Part shown: positions 1-8,349 of the stretch, piece by piece
How positions within the stretch are numbered: the first letter of the stretch is position 1
How the letters are laid out: each line of letters starts with the position of its first letter
NCBI RefSeq assembly: GCF_001262495.1
Contig: NZ_LGYE01000005.1
Span: forward strand, 151,941 to 215,940
Origin: Microbacterium sp. GCS4
GTDB taxonomy: Bacteria; Actinomycetota; Actinomycetes; Actinomycetales; Microbacteriaceae
Direction: 5' to 3'
Length of the DNA stretch: 64,000 nucleotides
Notes under the pieces: model-generated
The model's database searches: none
Seen by the model: the letters and a program-made list of their open reading frames with translations, nothing else
Told to the model about the DNA's origin: nothing
Position numbers and translations under genes: made by a program

Positions 1-1254
1 GTAGAGGTCGAGCACGTAGAGTCCGAGCGCCGAGCCGTCAGCGTTGCTCACCTCGAACACCCGCGCGCCCGGATGATAGGCGACGAGGTCGTGGCGTTCG
101 GAGAACGTGATGCCGTACAGCCGCGTGGCCGCCGAGAAGACGCCGTCCTGCAGCACCCGCTCCGCCTCGAACCAGGGGCGGAGGGCCGCGGTGTCGATGT
201 CATAGCGCGCCGCGCGGACCTTCTCGGTGTAGAACGCCCAGTCGTGGGCCTCGACCGTGAACGGCTCCGCCTCGACTTCGTCGACGATCTCCTGCAGGGC
301 TGCCTTCTCCACCGCCGCGTTCCGGGCGGCCGGCGCGGCCAGTCGGCGCAGCATCCGCTCCACCGCTTCGGGAGTTCCCGCCGTCTCGTCGGCCGTCACG
401 TACGCGGCGTGCGAGGGGTAGCCGAGCAGCGCGGCGCGCTCGGCGCGGAGCCGAACGATGTCGGCGAGGACGGCGCGGTTGTCGTTCGCGTTTCCGCGGG
501 AGGCGCGGCTGCGCGATGCCTGCATGATGCGTCGCCGTGATTCGCGGTCGCTCAACTGCGCGAGGTACGGGTGTCCCGTGAACAGCGGGAGGGTGACGAG
601 GTAGCGCCCGTCGAGTCCGCGCTCCTGCGCGGCGCGGGCGGCGGCCGAGAGCTCTCCCGTGCCGAGACCGGCGAGCTCTTCGGGCGAGTCGAACACGACG
701 GCGAGGTCGTTCGTGTCGTTCAGCAGGTTCCGTTCGAACGTCGTGCTCAGCGTGGACAGCTGCTGGTTCAGGAGCGTGAGGTGGGCCTTCGCCTCGTCGT
801 CGAGGGCCGCTCCCGCATGGGTCATCTCGCGGTGGTGCCGTTCGACGAGGTAGCGCTGCTCGGCATCCAGGTCGAGATCGGCGAGCTGAGCGTGCACCTG
901 CTGCACCCGCCAGTACAGCGCGCCGTCGAGCGTCACGGCATCCTGATGGGCGGCCATGAGCGGTGCCAGCTCTTCGTCGATCGCCTGGATCTCAGGTGTC
1001 GCGTCGGCCGAGCTCACGGTGTAGAACGCGTGGGAGACCCGGTCGAGCAGCGCGCCGGAGCGCTCGAGCGCCTCGATCGTGTTCTCGAACGTCGGCATCG
1101 ACCGCACCATCGTGATACGCGAGATCTCCGAGCGGTGCTCCTCGAACGCGGTCCGGAACGCGGGCAGATAGTGCTCGGGGCGGATGCGGGAGTAGTCGGG
1201 GAGTCCGTAGGGGAGCGTCGACGGCTGGAGCAGCGGATTGGTGTCGTCGGTCAT
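1..1254 (-). CDS. dcp: M3 family metallopeptidase, Dcp-like, N-terminal 418 residues (3' end outside window)
   Basis: Translation from ATG at 1254 gives an uninterrupted frame to the window edge. It starts MTDDTNPLLQPSTLPYG and contains YSRIRPEHYLPAF and FENTIEALERSG, the N-terminal helical region typical of thimet-type oligopeptidases such as peptidyl-dipeptidase Dcp. These cut short peptides in the cytoplasm. The last visible residues (VFEVSNADGSALGLYVLDLY) match the block that lies before the zinc-binding HEXXH helix, so the catalytic motif lies outside the window and cannot be checked. The start overlaps the stop of the upstream LysR gene by 4 bp (ATGA), so the two are probably co-transcribed and translationally coupled. 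The family call is firm; the subtype (Dcp versus oligopeptidase A) is less so. Confidence 0.85.
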   Translation of the reverse strand, partial: MTDDTNPLLQPSTLPYGLPDYSRIRPEHYLPAFRTAFEEHRSEISRITMVRSMPTFENTIEALERSGALLDRVSHAFYTVSSADATPEIQAIDEELAPLMAAHQDAVTLDGALYWRVQQVHAQLADLDLDAEQRYLVERHHREMTHAGAALDDEAKAHLTLLNQQLSTLSTTFERNLLNDTNDLAVVFDSPEELAGLGTGELSAAARAAQERGLDGRYLVTLPLFTGHPYLAQLSDRESRRRIMQASRSRASRGNANDNRAVLADIVRLRAERAALLGYPSHAAYVTADETAGTPEAVERMLRRLAAPAARNAAVEKAALQEIVDEVEAEPFTVEAHDWAFYTEKVRAARYDIDTAALRPWFEAERVLQDGVFSAATRLYGITFSERHDLVAYHPGARVFEVSNADGSALGLYVLDLY

Positions 1255-2159
1255 CCCCTGAGCCTAGCCATCACGCGTCCGAGAGCGTCGATGACGAGGC
1301 GCACGGAGCGGCGGCGCAGGTTCTCGGGTCGGGCGAGCACGTCGATGAGGCGGTGAGTCGAGACTCCGCGCAGCGGCAGCCGCACGATCTCGTCGTCGTC
1401 GACCGTGCGCGAGGTGTAGCGCGGCAGCATCCCGATGACGTCCCCGCCGGCCACGATCGCGGCGACCGCGCCGTAGTCGTTGATGCGGTGCCGGATCTCC
1501 ACCGGTCGCCCGGCGACCGCCGCGACCGCGCCGAGCACGTCGTCGGGGGAGTATCCGGTCCGGCTCGTGACCCACGGCCCGTTGACGACGTCGGCCGGGG
1601 TCACCCGCGACCTCGACGCGAGCGGATGCGTGCGGGCGACGGCGACGTCGAGCGGTTCCTTCGCGAGCGTGAGGCTGCGCACTCCTTGCGTCGGCCAGGG
1701 CGTCGAGTGCTCCATGCGATGCGCCAGCACGAGGTCGTACCGCGCGGTGAGGCCGGGGAACTCGCTCTGGGCGACATCTTCGTCGGTGAGCTGGACGGTC
1801 GGGGCCTCCTCCGAGACGGACAGCTCGCGGATCAGCTCGCCGAACAGCGCCTGGCCGACGCTGTGGAAGCCGCTGATGGTGACCACGGCCGATGCGGTTC
1901 CCTCGAAGTCGTCGATCGCGCTCCGCGCGGCGGCGACCGCGTCGATCGCCTCGGCGCCGGCGGCGGCGAGCACTTCGCCGGCGGCGGTGAGAGCGAGGCG
2001 GCGACCGTCCTTGCGGGTGAGCGGGGTGCGGAACCCGCGCTGCAGTGCGGACAGTTGCTGCGATACGGCCGAAGGGGTCACGCCGAGGGTGTCAGCGACG
2101 GCAGCCACGCTGCCCAGCGCGCCGAGTTCGCGCAGGATCTGCAACTGATGGATCTCCAT
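1251..2159 (-). CDS. LysR family transcriptional regulator
   Basis: 302-residue DNA-binding regulator. An N-terminal winged HTH (about residues 1-60: MEIHQLQILRELGALGSV, then VTPSAVSQQLSALQ) is followed by a LysR-type substrate-binding domain. I chose ATG 2159 over the in-frame GTG at 2165 because a TAATGT -10 hexamer on the minus strand (2166-2171) ends 6 nt before this ATG, which fits a leaderless transcript. The gene is divergent from tdh-kbl and overlaps dcp by 4 bp. By the usual LysR layout it may control either neighbour. The effector is unknown. Confidence 0.85.
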   Translation of the reverse strand: MEIHQLQILRELGALGSVAAVADTLGVTPSAVSQQLSALQRGFRTPLTRKDGRRLALTAAGEVLAAAGAEAIDAVAAARSAIDDFEGTASAVVTISGFHSVGQALFGELIRELSVSEEAPTVQLTDEDVAQSEFPGLTARYDLVLAHRMEHSTPWPTQGVRSLTLAKEPLDVAVARTHPLASRSRVTPADVVNGPWVTSRTGYSPDDVLGAVAAVAGRPVEIRHRINDYGAVAAIVAGGDVIGMLPRYTSRTVDDDEIVRLPLRGVSTHRLIDVLARPENLRRRSVRLVIDALGRVMARLRG

Positions 2160-2240
2160 TCCCACACATTAGCCTTGTCTACATCATCTGTGCAGAAGGG
2201 TGGCCTTGTTCTACATGGTCATGTGCGGTGGGATCGAGGC
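2160..2240. promoter_or_regulatory. Divergent LysR / tdh intergenic region with a direct repeat
   Basis: This 81-bp gap holds the minus-strand -10 TAATGT (2166-2171) for the LysR gene. It also holds two near-identical copies of GCCTTGT(T)CTACAT at 2172-2184 and 2203-2216, about 31 bp (three helical turns) apart. A helically phased repeat beside a divergent LysR gene is a good operator candidate. The binding itself is inference. Confidence 0.5.
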
Positions 2241-3284
2241 ATGAGGGCACTGTTCAAAGCCGAACGCGCATCCGGACTCGAAATGGTCGAGCGGCCGGAT
2301 CCGGTCGCCGCCGCCGGCGAGGTCGTGATCCGCGTGCTCCGCACCGGCATCTGCGGCACCGACCTGCACATCCGCCGGTGGGACGAGTGGGCCGCGTCCG
2401 CGATCGACGCGCCCCTGATCCCCGGCCACGAGTTCTACGGCGAGGTCGTCGAGGTCGGCCCCCTCGTGCACGACATCTCCGTGGGTGACAGGGTCTCGGG
2501 TGAGGGTCACATCGTGTGCGGGACCTGTCGAAACTGCCGGGCCGGCCGACGGCAGATGTGCATCCGCACGATCGGACTCGGGCTGCAGCGTGACGGCGCG
2601 TTCGCCGAGTTCCTCGCCCTGCCGGCGACGAACGTCTGGGTGCACCATGCCGACGTCAGTCCCGAGCTCGGTGCGATCTTCGACCCCCTCGGCAACGCCG
2701 TGCACACCGCGCTCACGTACCCGCTCGTGGGGGAGGACGTGCTCGTGACGGGTTGCGGTCCGATCGGCCTCATGGCGATCGCGGTGGCCCGTCACGCCGG
2801 GGCGCGGTTCATCACGGCGACGGACGTCAGTGCGCCGCGGCTCGAGATGGCGACGCTCATGGGTGCCGACCAGGTCGTGGACGTGTCGCAGCGGGAAGTG
2901 CGCGAGGCGCAGCGGGTGCTCGGGATGCGGGAGGGCTTCGACATCGGCTTCGAGATGAGCGGCGCTCCGTCGGCGCTCCCCGCCATGATCGACAACATGA
3001 ATCACGGCGGACGCATCGCGATGCTCGGACTCCCGACGTCGGGGTTCGAGATCGACTGGGGCAAACTCGTGACGCACATGCTGACCATCAAGGGGATCTA
3101 CGGGCGCGAGATGTTCGAGACCTGGAATGCGATGGGCGCGATGCTGCAGACGAGCGCGACGCTGCGCGCGTCGATCGGCCGCGTGATCGCGGGGGTGCTC
3201 CCGGCGAGGGAGTGGGAGCGCGGATTCGCGGCGGCGGAGTCCGCCGGCACGGGAAAGATCATCCTCGATTGGACGGAGCTGTGA
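2241..3284 (+). CDS. tdh: L-threonine 3-dehydrogenase
   Basis: 347-residue zinc-dependent medium-chain dehydrogenase oxidising L-threonine to 2-amino-3-ketobutyrate with NAD+. Visible features are the catalytic zinc region ([17 protein letters not shown]), the structural-zinc cysteine cluster [15 protein letters not shown] at about residues 94-108, and a Rossmann loop [11 protein letters not shown]. Length is close to the usual 340-345. ATG 2241 is preceded by a weak purine-rich stretch (GGATCGAGG). The frame is open far upstream but without matching protein features. The stop overlaps the kbl start by 1 bp (TGATG), and the kbl neighbour strongly supports threonine rather than another polyol as substrate. 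Confidence 0.92.
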   Translation: MRALFKAERASGLEMVERPDPVAAAGEVVIRVLRTGICGTDLHIRRWDEWAASAIDAPLIPGHEFYGEVVEVGPLVHDISVGDRVSGEGHIVCGTCRNCRAGRRQMCIRTIGLGLQRDGAFAEFLALPATNVWVHHADVSPELGAIFDPLGNAVHTALTYPLVGEDVLVTGCGPIGLMAIAVARHAGARFITATDVSAPRLEMATLMGADQVVDVSQREVREAQRVLGMREGFDIGFEMSGAPSALPAMIDNMNHGGRIAMLGLPTSGFEIDWGKLVTHMLTIKGIYGREMFETWNAMGAMLQTSATLRASIGRVIAGVLPAREWERGFAAAESAGTGKIILDWTEL

Positions 3285-4462
3285 TGTACGGGACTTTTCA
3301 GACGCATGTGGCCGCGGAGCTCGCCGGGATCGAGGAGGCCGGACTGACGAAACGCGAGCGCGGCATCCGCGGACCGCAGAGTGCCGAGATCACGGCCGAC
3401 GGCGCCGAGGTTCTGAACTTCTGCGCCAACAACTACCTCGGCCTCGCGGACGACGTGCGCATCAGGGACTCCGCGAAGAGCGCGCTGGACGAGTGGGGCT
3501 ACGGTCTCGCGAGCGTGCGGTTCATCTGCGGCACCCAGGAGCAGCACCTCGAGCTGGAGCGTCGGCTCGCCGGCTTCCTCGGCACGGATGACGCGATCCT
3601 CTACTCCTCGTGCTTCGATGCCAACGGCGGGGTCTTCGAGACGCTTTTCGGCGCGGAGGACGCGATCATATCGGACGAGCTGAACCACGCGTCGATCATC
3701 GACGGCATCCGGCTCTCCAAGGCGCGGCGGCTGCGGTACCGCAACCGTGACATGGCCGACCTGGAGGAGCAGCTGAAGGCGGCTTCCGATGCGCGCTTCC
3801 GCGTGGTGGTGACGGACGGTGTCTTCTCGATGGACGGCTACATCGCGCCACTCACGGAGATCTGCGATCTGGCGGAGCGCTACGACGCCCTGGTGTTCGT
3901 CGACGACTCGCACGCCGTGGGCTTCGTGGGGGAGCACGGACGGGGGACGCCCGAGCTGTGCGGGGTCGCCGACCGCGTGGACATCTACACGGGGACGTTC
4001 GGGAAGGCCCTCGGCGGGGCGTCCGGCGGATACGTGGCCTCGCACGCCGACATCGTCGCGCTGCTGCGACAGCGTTCGCGCCCGTACCTGTTCTCCAACA
4101 CGCTGGCCCCCTCGATCGTCGCGGGGACGCTCACTGCTCTCGATCTCGTGGAGGGTTCGGCCGACCTGCGGGCGCGGCTGCGTGAGAACGCGGCGCTGTT
4201 CCGCGAGCGCATGACGGCCGAGGGCTTCGAGCTGCTTCCGGGAGAGCATCCGATCGTGCCGGTGATGTTCGGCGACGCCGCGGTGACGGCCAGGATCGCG
4301 AGCGAGATGCAGAAGCACGGCGTCTATGTCACGGCGTTCAGCTTCCCCGTCGTGCCGCGCGGGCTCGCGCGCATCCGGGTGCAACTCTCGGCGGCGCATA
4401 CGCCCGAGCAGGTCGAGCGGTGCGTGGCGGCGTTCGTGGCCGCGCGCGCTGCTGTCTCCTGA
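3284..4462 (+). CDS. kbl: Glycine C-acetyltransferase (2-amino-3-ketobutyrate CoA ligase)
   Basis: 392-residue PLP enzyme of the alpha-oxoamine synthase family that splits 2-amino-3-ketobutyrate with CoA into glycine and acetyl-CoA, completing the threonine pathway begun by tdh. Motifs seen: [11 protein letters not shown], a [13 protein letters not shown] loop, the DDSHAVGF aspartate that contacts the PLP ring nitrogen, and the [13 protein letters not shown] segment with the Schiff-base lysine. Length matches the family (about 398). It is coupled to tdh by a 1-bp overlap. Confidence 0.95.
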   Translation: MYGTFQTHVAAELAGIEEAGLTKRERGIRGPQSAEITADGAEVLNFCANNYLGLADDVRIRDSAKSALDEWGYGLASVRFICGTQEQHLELERRLAGFLGTDDAILYSSCFDANGGVFETLFGAEDAIISDELNHASIIDGIRLSKARRLRYRNRDMADLEEQLKAASDARFRVVVTDGVFSMDGYIAPLTEICDLAERYDALVFVDDSHAVGFVGEHGRGTPELCGVADRVDIYTGTFGKALGGASGGYVASHADIVALLRQRSRPYLFSNTLAPSIVAGTLTALDLVEGSADLRARLRENAALFRERMTAEGFELLPGEHPIVPVMFGDAAVTARIASEMQKHGVYVTAFSFPVVPRGLARIRVQLSAAHTPEQVERCVAAFVAARAAVS

Positions 4463-4484
4463 AGACCCCGGGAGTACAGAGAAG

Positions 4485-4539
4485 TCTTTGCAAAGAAAAA
4501 CTTGCAAAGAAACGTTTGCAAGAGTATCTTTGCATGCAT
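4485..4539 (+). promoter_or_regulatory. arsR-like gene promoter with four TTTGCA-type sites
   Basis: The gap holds a perfect 12-bp palindrome TCTTTGCAAAGA (4485-4496), then AACTTGCAAAGA ending at 4510, GTTTGCAAGA (4514-4523) and TCTTTGCATGC (4527-4537). A promoter fits inside: -35 TTGCAA (4502-4507), 17-bp spacer, -10 TATCTT (4525-4530), with the expected start of transcription at about the ATG at 4538. The AT-rich composition stands out against its surroundings. Self-repression by the downstream regulator is inferred. Confidence 0.6.
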
Positions 4540-5134
4540 GACGAACACACGCGAGTCCCGCAGCCTGGATGCCGGAGCGCTCAAGGCGCTCGCGCACCCG
4601 CTGCGCGTGCGCATCTTCGACCTGCTCAGCGAGCGAGGCCCGCAGACCGCGAGCACGCTCGCTGCACTGGTCGGCGAGACCTCCGGGTCGATGAGCTACC
4701 ACCTGCGCGCCCTCGCGGCGCACGACCTCATCCGCGAGGTCGAGGGGCGGGGGACGGCGCGCGAGCGCTGGTGGGAGCGCCCCAAGGGGCGGATCGACCT
4801 GCCCGGACCCGACGACAGCATGACGCCCTCGAACAGGGCGTCGGCGCAGATCGTCACCGCCGAGTTCTTCCGTCTGCGGCACGAGACCCTGATGGCCTAC
4901 CTCAATCGCGCCGAGTCGGAGATCCCGGAGGAATGGCGCGACGCGGGCATCGTCATGACGACCTACCTCGACCTCACGGTCGAGCAGATGGCCGAGCTCA
5001 AGGCCGAACTCACCGAGGTCGTGGACCGCGTGGTCGAGCGGTACCAGGGACAGTCCGGTCCCGATGTGCGGCGTGTGTCCCTGCGCGCCGAGCTCTTCGA
5101 TCTGCCCACCGACGCACGTACGGAGGAATCATGA
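4538..5134 (+). CDS. ArsR-like helix-turn-helix transcriptional regulator
   Basis: 198-residue regulator. The winged HTH at about residues 10-75 reads LKALAHPLRVRIFDLLSERG, TASTLAALVGETSGSMSYH and LRALAAHDLI. No CXC or other cysteine metal site is visible, so metal sensing is unlikely. The C-terminal half (FFRLRHETLMAYLNRAESEIPEEW) looks helical and may bind a ligand or serve dimerisation. Start ATG 4538 sits 7 nt after the -10 hexamer TATCTT, so the mRNA is probably leaderless; an upstream TTG at 4502 would lie in the promoter. It overlaps the next small gene by 4 bp. Confidence 0.85.
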   Translation: MTNTRESRSLDAGALKALAHPLRVRIFDLLSERGPQTASTLAALVGETSGSMSYHLRALAAHDLIREVEGRGTARERWWERPKGRIDLPGPDDSMTPSNRASAQIVTAEFFRLRHETLMAYLNRAESEIPEEWRDAGIVMTTYLDLTVEQMAELKAELTEVVDRVVERYQGQSGPDVRRVSLRAELFDLPTDARTEES

Positions 5135-5349
5135 CCAGTGCAGCGCTCCACCTCGCGGCCCCGACCCTCGTCGAGCGCCGACTGCTGAACGTCGCGACGC
5201 ATCTGACGGCCTTCGTGGAGCGCCGGATCGCGGCTCGCGCCGAGCGGCGCGAGATCGCCAACGATCTGCTCCGCGAGCAGCAGGCGCGCAGGCAGGACCC
5301 GCGTGCCGTCGAGCACCTGCTCGCGCAGATGGGCGTTCCGCGCCGCTAG
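5131..5349 (+). CDS. Small hypothetical protein (72 aa) coupled to the ArsR-like regulator
   Basis: Starts MTSAALHLAAP and is rich in Ala, Arg and Leu. It is probably helical, with a basic middle (ERRIAARAERREIANDLLREQ). No membrane segment or known motif is seen. ATG 5131 overlaps the regulator's stop (ATGA) and has an AGGA-type site just upstream (CGGAGGAATC). Its stop overlaps the convergent small gene: both strands stop within the palindrome CTAG at 5346-5349. The function is unknown. Being the only partner of an ArsR-like gene, it may be its target. Confidence 0.7.
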   Translation: MTSAALHLAAPTLVERRLLNVATHLTAFVERRIAARAERREIANDLLREQQARRQDPRAVEHLLAQMGVPRR

Positions 5350-5564
5350 TCCTCGAAGGGGCGGGCGACGACCTCGCCGGAGGCCGTCTGCACGACCTCC
5401 CAGCCGGCGTCGAGCTCGGCGATCGCCCGGCCTTCGAGCCAGGTCAGCGTCCAATGGCCGACCAATCCCCGGCCCTCGACCTCGGCGATCGCCGGTCGCA
5501 GCGCCGCCGGGACGGATGCCGGTGCGGCCGAACCCGTCGCCCAGCGCGTACCCAGCTGCATCAT
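5346..5564 (-). CDS. Small hypothetical protein (72 aa) downstream of valS
   Basis: Begins MMQLGTRWATGSAAP and ends with an acidic tail. A central segment reads WTLTWLEGRAIAEL. The start (ATG 5564) overlaps the valS stop by 4 bp, so it is probably translated with valS. I do not recognise a family and no membrane helix is seen. A second ATG at 5561 is possible. Confidence 0.6.
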   Translation of the reverse strand: MMQLGTRWATGSAAPASVPAALRPAIAEVEGRGLVGHWTLTWLEGRAIAELDAGWEVVQTASGEVVARPFED

Positions 5565-8170
5565 GCCTCCTCGACCGGAGCGAGCACGATCTCCGTCACG
5601 GCGAAGTCCTCCGCCTCGACGAACTCGAGTTCGGCGATCCGTCCCACGGCACGCAGGTCGTCGGCTGCGGCGCGCAGCGCGTCGAGCTTTCCGGCGGGTG
5701 CGGCGATCGTGGCGTGCGAGACCGGCGTCTTCTGGGAGGCCTTGGCCTCGGTCTTGGCGCGACGGATGCCGATCAGGGCCTCGCTGGCCACGGCGAGGAC
5801 CGCGGTGTCTCCCTCGATCGACAGCGGCTCGGGCCACGACGCGGTGTGCACGGAGCCCTCCTCGAACCACGACCACACCTCTTCGGTCGCGAACGAGATC
5901 ACCGGGGCGAGCAGACGCAGCAACGTCGACAGCGCCAGGCGCAGGGCGAGTGCGGCCGAGGCCTGGCCCACGTTCGTCTGGTCGTAGGCGCGCTCCTTGA
6001 CGAGTTCGAGGTAGTCGTCGCAGAACGTCCAGAAGAACGCCTCGGTGACCTCGAGCGCCTTGGCCTGGTCGTAGCTCTCGAACGCCTTCGTCGCCTCCAC
6101 CACGACGGCGTCGAGGGCGGTGAGCATCGACGCGTCGAGCGCGTGCGTGACCTGCGCGCCCTCGGGCACGGGGAACGACAGCACGAACTTCGCCGCGTTC
6201 AGGACCTTGATGGCCAGACGGCGGCCGATCTTCACCTGCGTGGGGTTCTGCGGGTCGAAGGCCGCATCCATGCCGAGACGGCTCGAGGCCGCCCAGTAGC
6301 GCACGGCATCCGATCCGTGGGCGTCGAGGATATCGGCCGGAGTCACGACGTTGCCCTTGGACTTCGACATCTTCTTGCGGTCGGGGTCGACGATGAAGCC
6401 GGAGATCGCGGCGTTGCGCCACGGAGTCCGGCCGTCTTCCAGCGTCGAGCGCAGCATGGTCGAGAACAGCCAGGTGCGGATGATGTCCTGGCCCTGCGGG
6501 CGCAGGTCGAACGGGGCGGTGAGGGACCACAGCTCCTCGTCGCGCTGCCATCCGCCCGCGAGCTGCGGGGTGAGCGACGACGTCGCCCAGGTGTCGAGGA
6601 TGTCGGCCTCGGCGTCGAACCCGCCGGGCACACCGCGCTGGTCCTCGGTGTACCCCGCGGGCACGTCGGTCGTGGGGTCGATCGGCAGGGCGGCGTGGTC
6701 GGGCGCGAGCACGCGGTCGTAGTCGCGCTCGCCGTTCTCGTCGAGGCCGTACCAGAGGGGGATCGGCACGCCGAAGAAGCGCTGGCGGGACACCAGCCAG
6801 TCACCGGTCAGGCCACCCACCCAGTTCTCGTACCGCACGCGCATGAAGTCGGGGTGCCACGACAGCTCGGAGCCGTGCGCGAGCAGCTGGTCGCGCAGCT
6901 CGCTGTCGCGGGCGCCGTTGCGGATGTACCACTGACGCGTCGACACGATCTCGAGCGGGCGGTCGCCCTTCTCGAAGAACTTCACGGCGTGGTTGAAGGG
7001 CTTGCCGACGGCCGTCATGTCGCCGGTCTCCTGCAGCTTCTCGACGATGGCCTTGCGCGCCGAGAACACGGTCTTGCCGGCGAGCTCGGTCTGGTACCAG
7101 CCGATCGCCGCAGGGTCCGTCACGATCGACGGCGCGGTCGGCAGGAAGCGACCGTCGAGGCCGATGGTCGTCATGTTGGGCAGGTCGCGGCCGTCGGCCG
7201 TGCGCAGCTCGCGCCACCAGATGATGTCGGTCACGTCGCCGAAGGTGCAGACCATGGCGGCTCCCGTGCCCTTGTCGGGCTGGGCGAGGTGGTGGCCGTG
7301 GATCTCGATCTCGGCGCCGAAGAAGGGCGTCTTCACCTTCGTGCCGATCAGGTGCTTGTGCGGGCCCTCGGGGTGCGTCACGATCGCGATGCACGCGGGG
7401 AGCAGCTCCGGGCGGGTGGTCTCGATCGTGATCGCGCCCGACCCGTCCGCGAACGGGAAGTCGATCGTGTGGTACGCGGCCTGCTGGTCGCGATCCTCGA
7501 GCTCCGCCTGGGCGATCGCCGAACGGAAGTCGATGTCCCACAGGGTGGGTGCGAGTGACTGGTAGGCCTCCCCGCGCTCGAGATTGCGGAGGAAGGCGAG
7601 CTGGCTCTGGCGGATCGTGTCGTCGGAGATCGTGCGGTAGGTCTGCGTCCAGTCGACCGAGAGGCCCAGCTGGCGGAACAGCGCCTCGAACTGCTTCTCG
7701 TCCTCGACGGTCAGTCGCTCGCACAGTTCGATGAAGTTGCGGCGGCTGATGGGCTTCTGGTCCGCAGCACGGCTCGACTTGTTGTCACCGCCCTCGAACG
7801 GGGGAGTGAAGTCCGCCTCATAGGGGAGCGACGGGTCGCAGCGCACGCCGTAGTAGTTCTGCACGCGACGCTCGGTCGGCAGGCCGTTGTCGTCCCAGCC
7901 CATCGGGTAGAAAACGGTCTTGCCGCGCATGCGCTCGTAGCGCGCCTTGACATCGGTGTGGGTGTAGGAGAACACGTGGCCGATGTGCAGGCTGCCGGAT
8001 GCCGTGGGCGGAGGCGTGTCGATCGAGTAGACGCCGTCGCGGCCGGACTGCGCGGCGCGGATGCGGTCGAACAGGTACGTGCCCCGCTCGGACCAGGACT
8101 CGCCCCACTTCGCTTCGAGGCCTTCCAACGCGGGCTTGTCAGGGATCTGAGAGTGTGCGGACGCGGCCAT
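5561..8170 (-). CDS. valS: Valine--tRNA ligase
   Basis: 869-residue class Ia synthetase charging tRNA-Val. Seen: PPPTASGSLHIGHVFSYTHTD with the HIGH signature (about residues 54-72), the editing (CP1) region with TIETTRPELLPACIAIV, and the KKMSKSKGN signature near the end of the catalytic domain, then an anticodon-binding helical domain. The MGWDDNGLPTERRVQ stretch is typical of the ValS form shared by actinobacteria and archaea rather than the E. coli form. A GAGGAG ribosome site lies 5 nt upstream of ATG 8170. The C-terminal coiled coil of the long E. coli enzyme appears short or absent. Confidence 0.96.
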   Translation of the reverse strand: MAASAHSQIPDKPALEGLEAKWGESWSERGTYLFDRIRAAQSGRDGVYSIDTPPPTASGSLHIGHVFSYTHTDVKARYERMRGKTVFYPMGWDDNGLPTERRVQNYYGVRCDPSLPYEADFTPPFEGGDNKSSRAADQKPISRRNFIELCERLTVEDEKQFEALFRQLGLSVDWTQTYRTISDDTIRQSQLAFLRNLERGEAYQSLAPTLWDIDFRSAIAQAELEDRDQQAAYHTIDFPFADGSGAITIETTRPELLPACIAIVTHPEGPHKHLIGTKVKTPFFGAEIEIHGHHLAQPDKGTGAAMVCTFGDVTDIIWWRELRTADGRDLPNMTTIGLDGRFLPTAPSIVTDPAAIGWYQTELAGKTVFSARKAIVEKLQETGDMTAVGKPFNHAVKFFEKGDRPLEIVSTRQWYIRNGARDSELRDQLLAHGSELSWHPDFMRVRYENWVGGLTGDWLVSRQRFFGVPIPLWYGLDENGERDYDRVLAPDHAALPIDPTTDVPAGYTEDQRGVPGGFDAEADILDTWATSSLTPQLAGGWQRDEELWSLTAPFDLRPQGQDIIRTWLFSTMLRSTLEDGRTPWRNAAISGFIVDPDRKKMSKSKGNVVTPADILDAHGSDAVRYWAASSRLGMDAAFDPQNPTQVKIGRRLAIKVLNAAKFVLSFPVPEGAQVTHALDASMLTALDAVVVEATKAFESYDQAKALEVTEAFFWTFCDDYLELVKERAYDQTNVGQASAALALRLALSTLLRLLAPVISFATEEVWSWFEEGSVHTASWPEPLSIEGDTAVLAVASEALIGIRRAKTEAKASQKTPVSHATIAAPAGKLDALRAAADDLRAVGRIAELEFVEAEDFAVTEIVLAPVEEA

Positions 8171-8349
8171 GAGGTCTCCTCGAGCGATGTATGCGGCACT
8201 GTGTGAGCGTGCCTGAGTGTGGGTTGTGCCTCCAGTGTACCGAGAGCCGCGCGGCGGACGCCCGGGGACCGATCCCGTCGCAGATCGACCCGGTCCAAGA
8301 ATCCGCTCTAGACTGGCCTCATCCCGACCCGTTCTTCCGAGGAATAGTC
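8171..8349. promoter_or_regulatory. Divergent valS / ABC operon intergenic region
   Basis: 179 bp without a gene. A TAGACT -10 hexamer at 8309-8314 points to the ABC operon and is followed by about 35 nt of leader and a GAGGA ribosome site at 8339-8343. The -35 is not obvious. I see no T-box for valS: there is no TGGNACCGCG-like stretch on the minus strand. Confidence 0.4.

Noticed and set aside
2163..2165. GTG 2165 as the LysR start
   Set aside because: It would overlap the spacing between the TAATGT -10 and transcript start; the ATG at 2159 sits exactly 6 nt after the hexamer.
1353..2240. An open plus-strand frame running into tdh
   Set aside because: It is antisense to the LysR gene, has no family features, and tdh starts properly at ATG 2241.
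8171..8300. A possible T-box for valS
   Set aside because: No specifier hairpin or TGGNACCGCG-like core was found on the minus strand upstream of valS.
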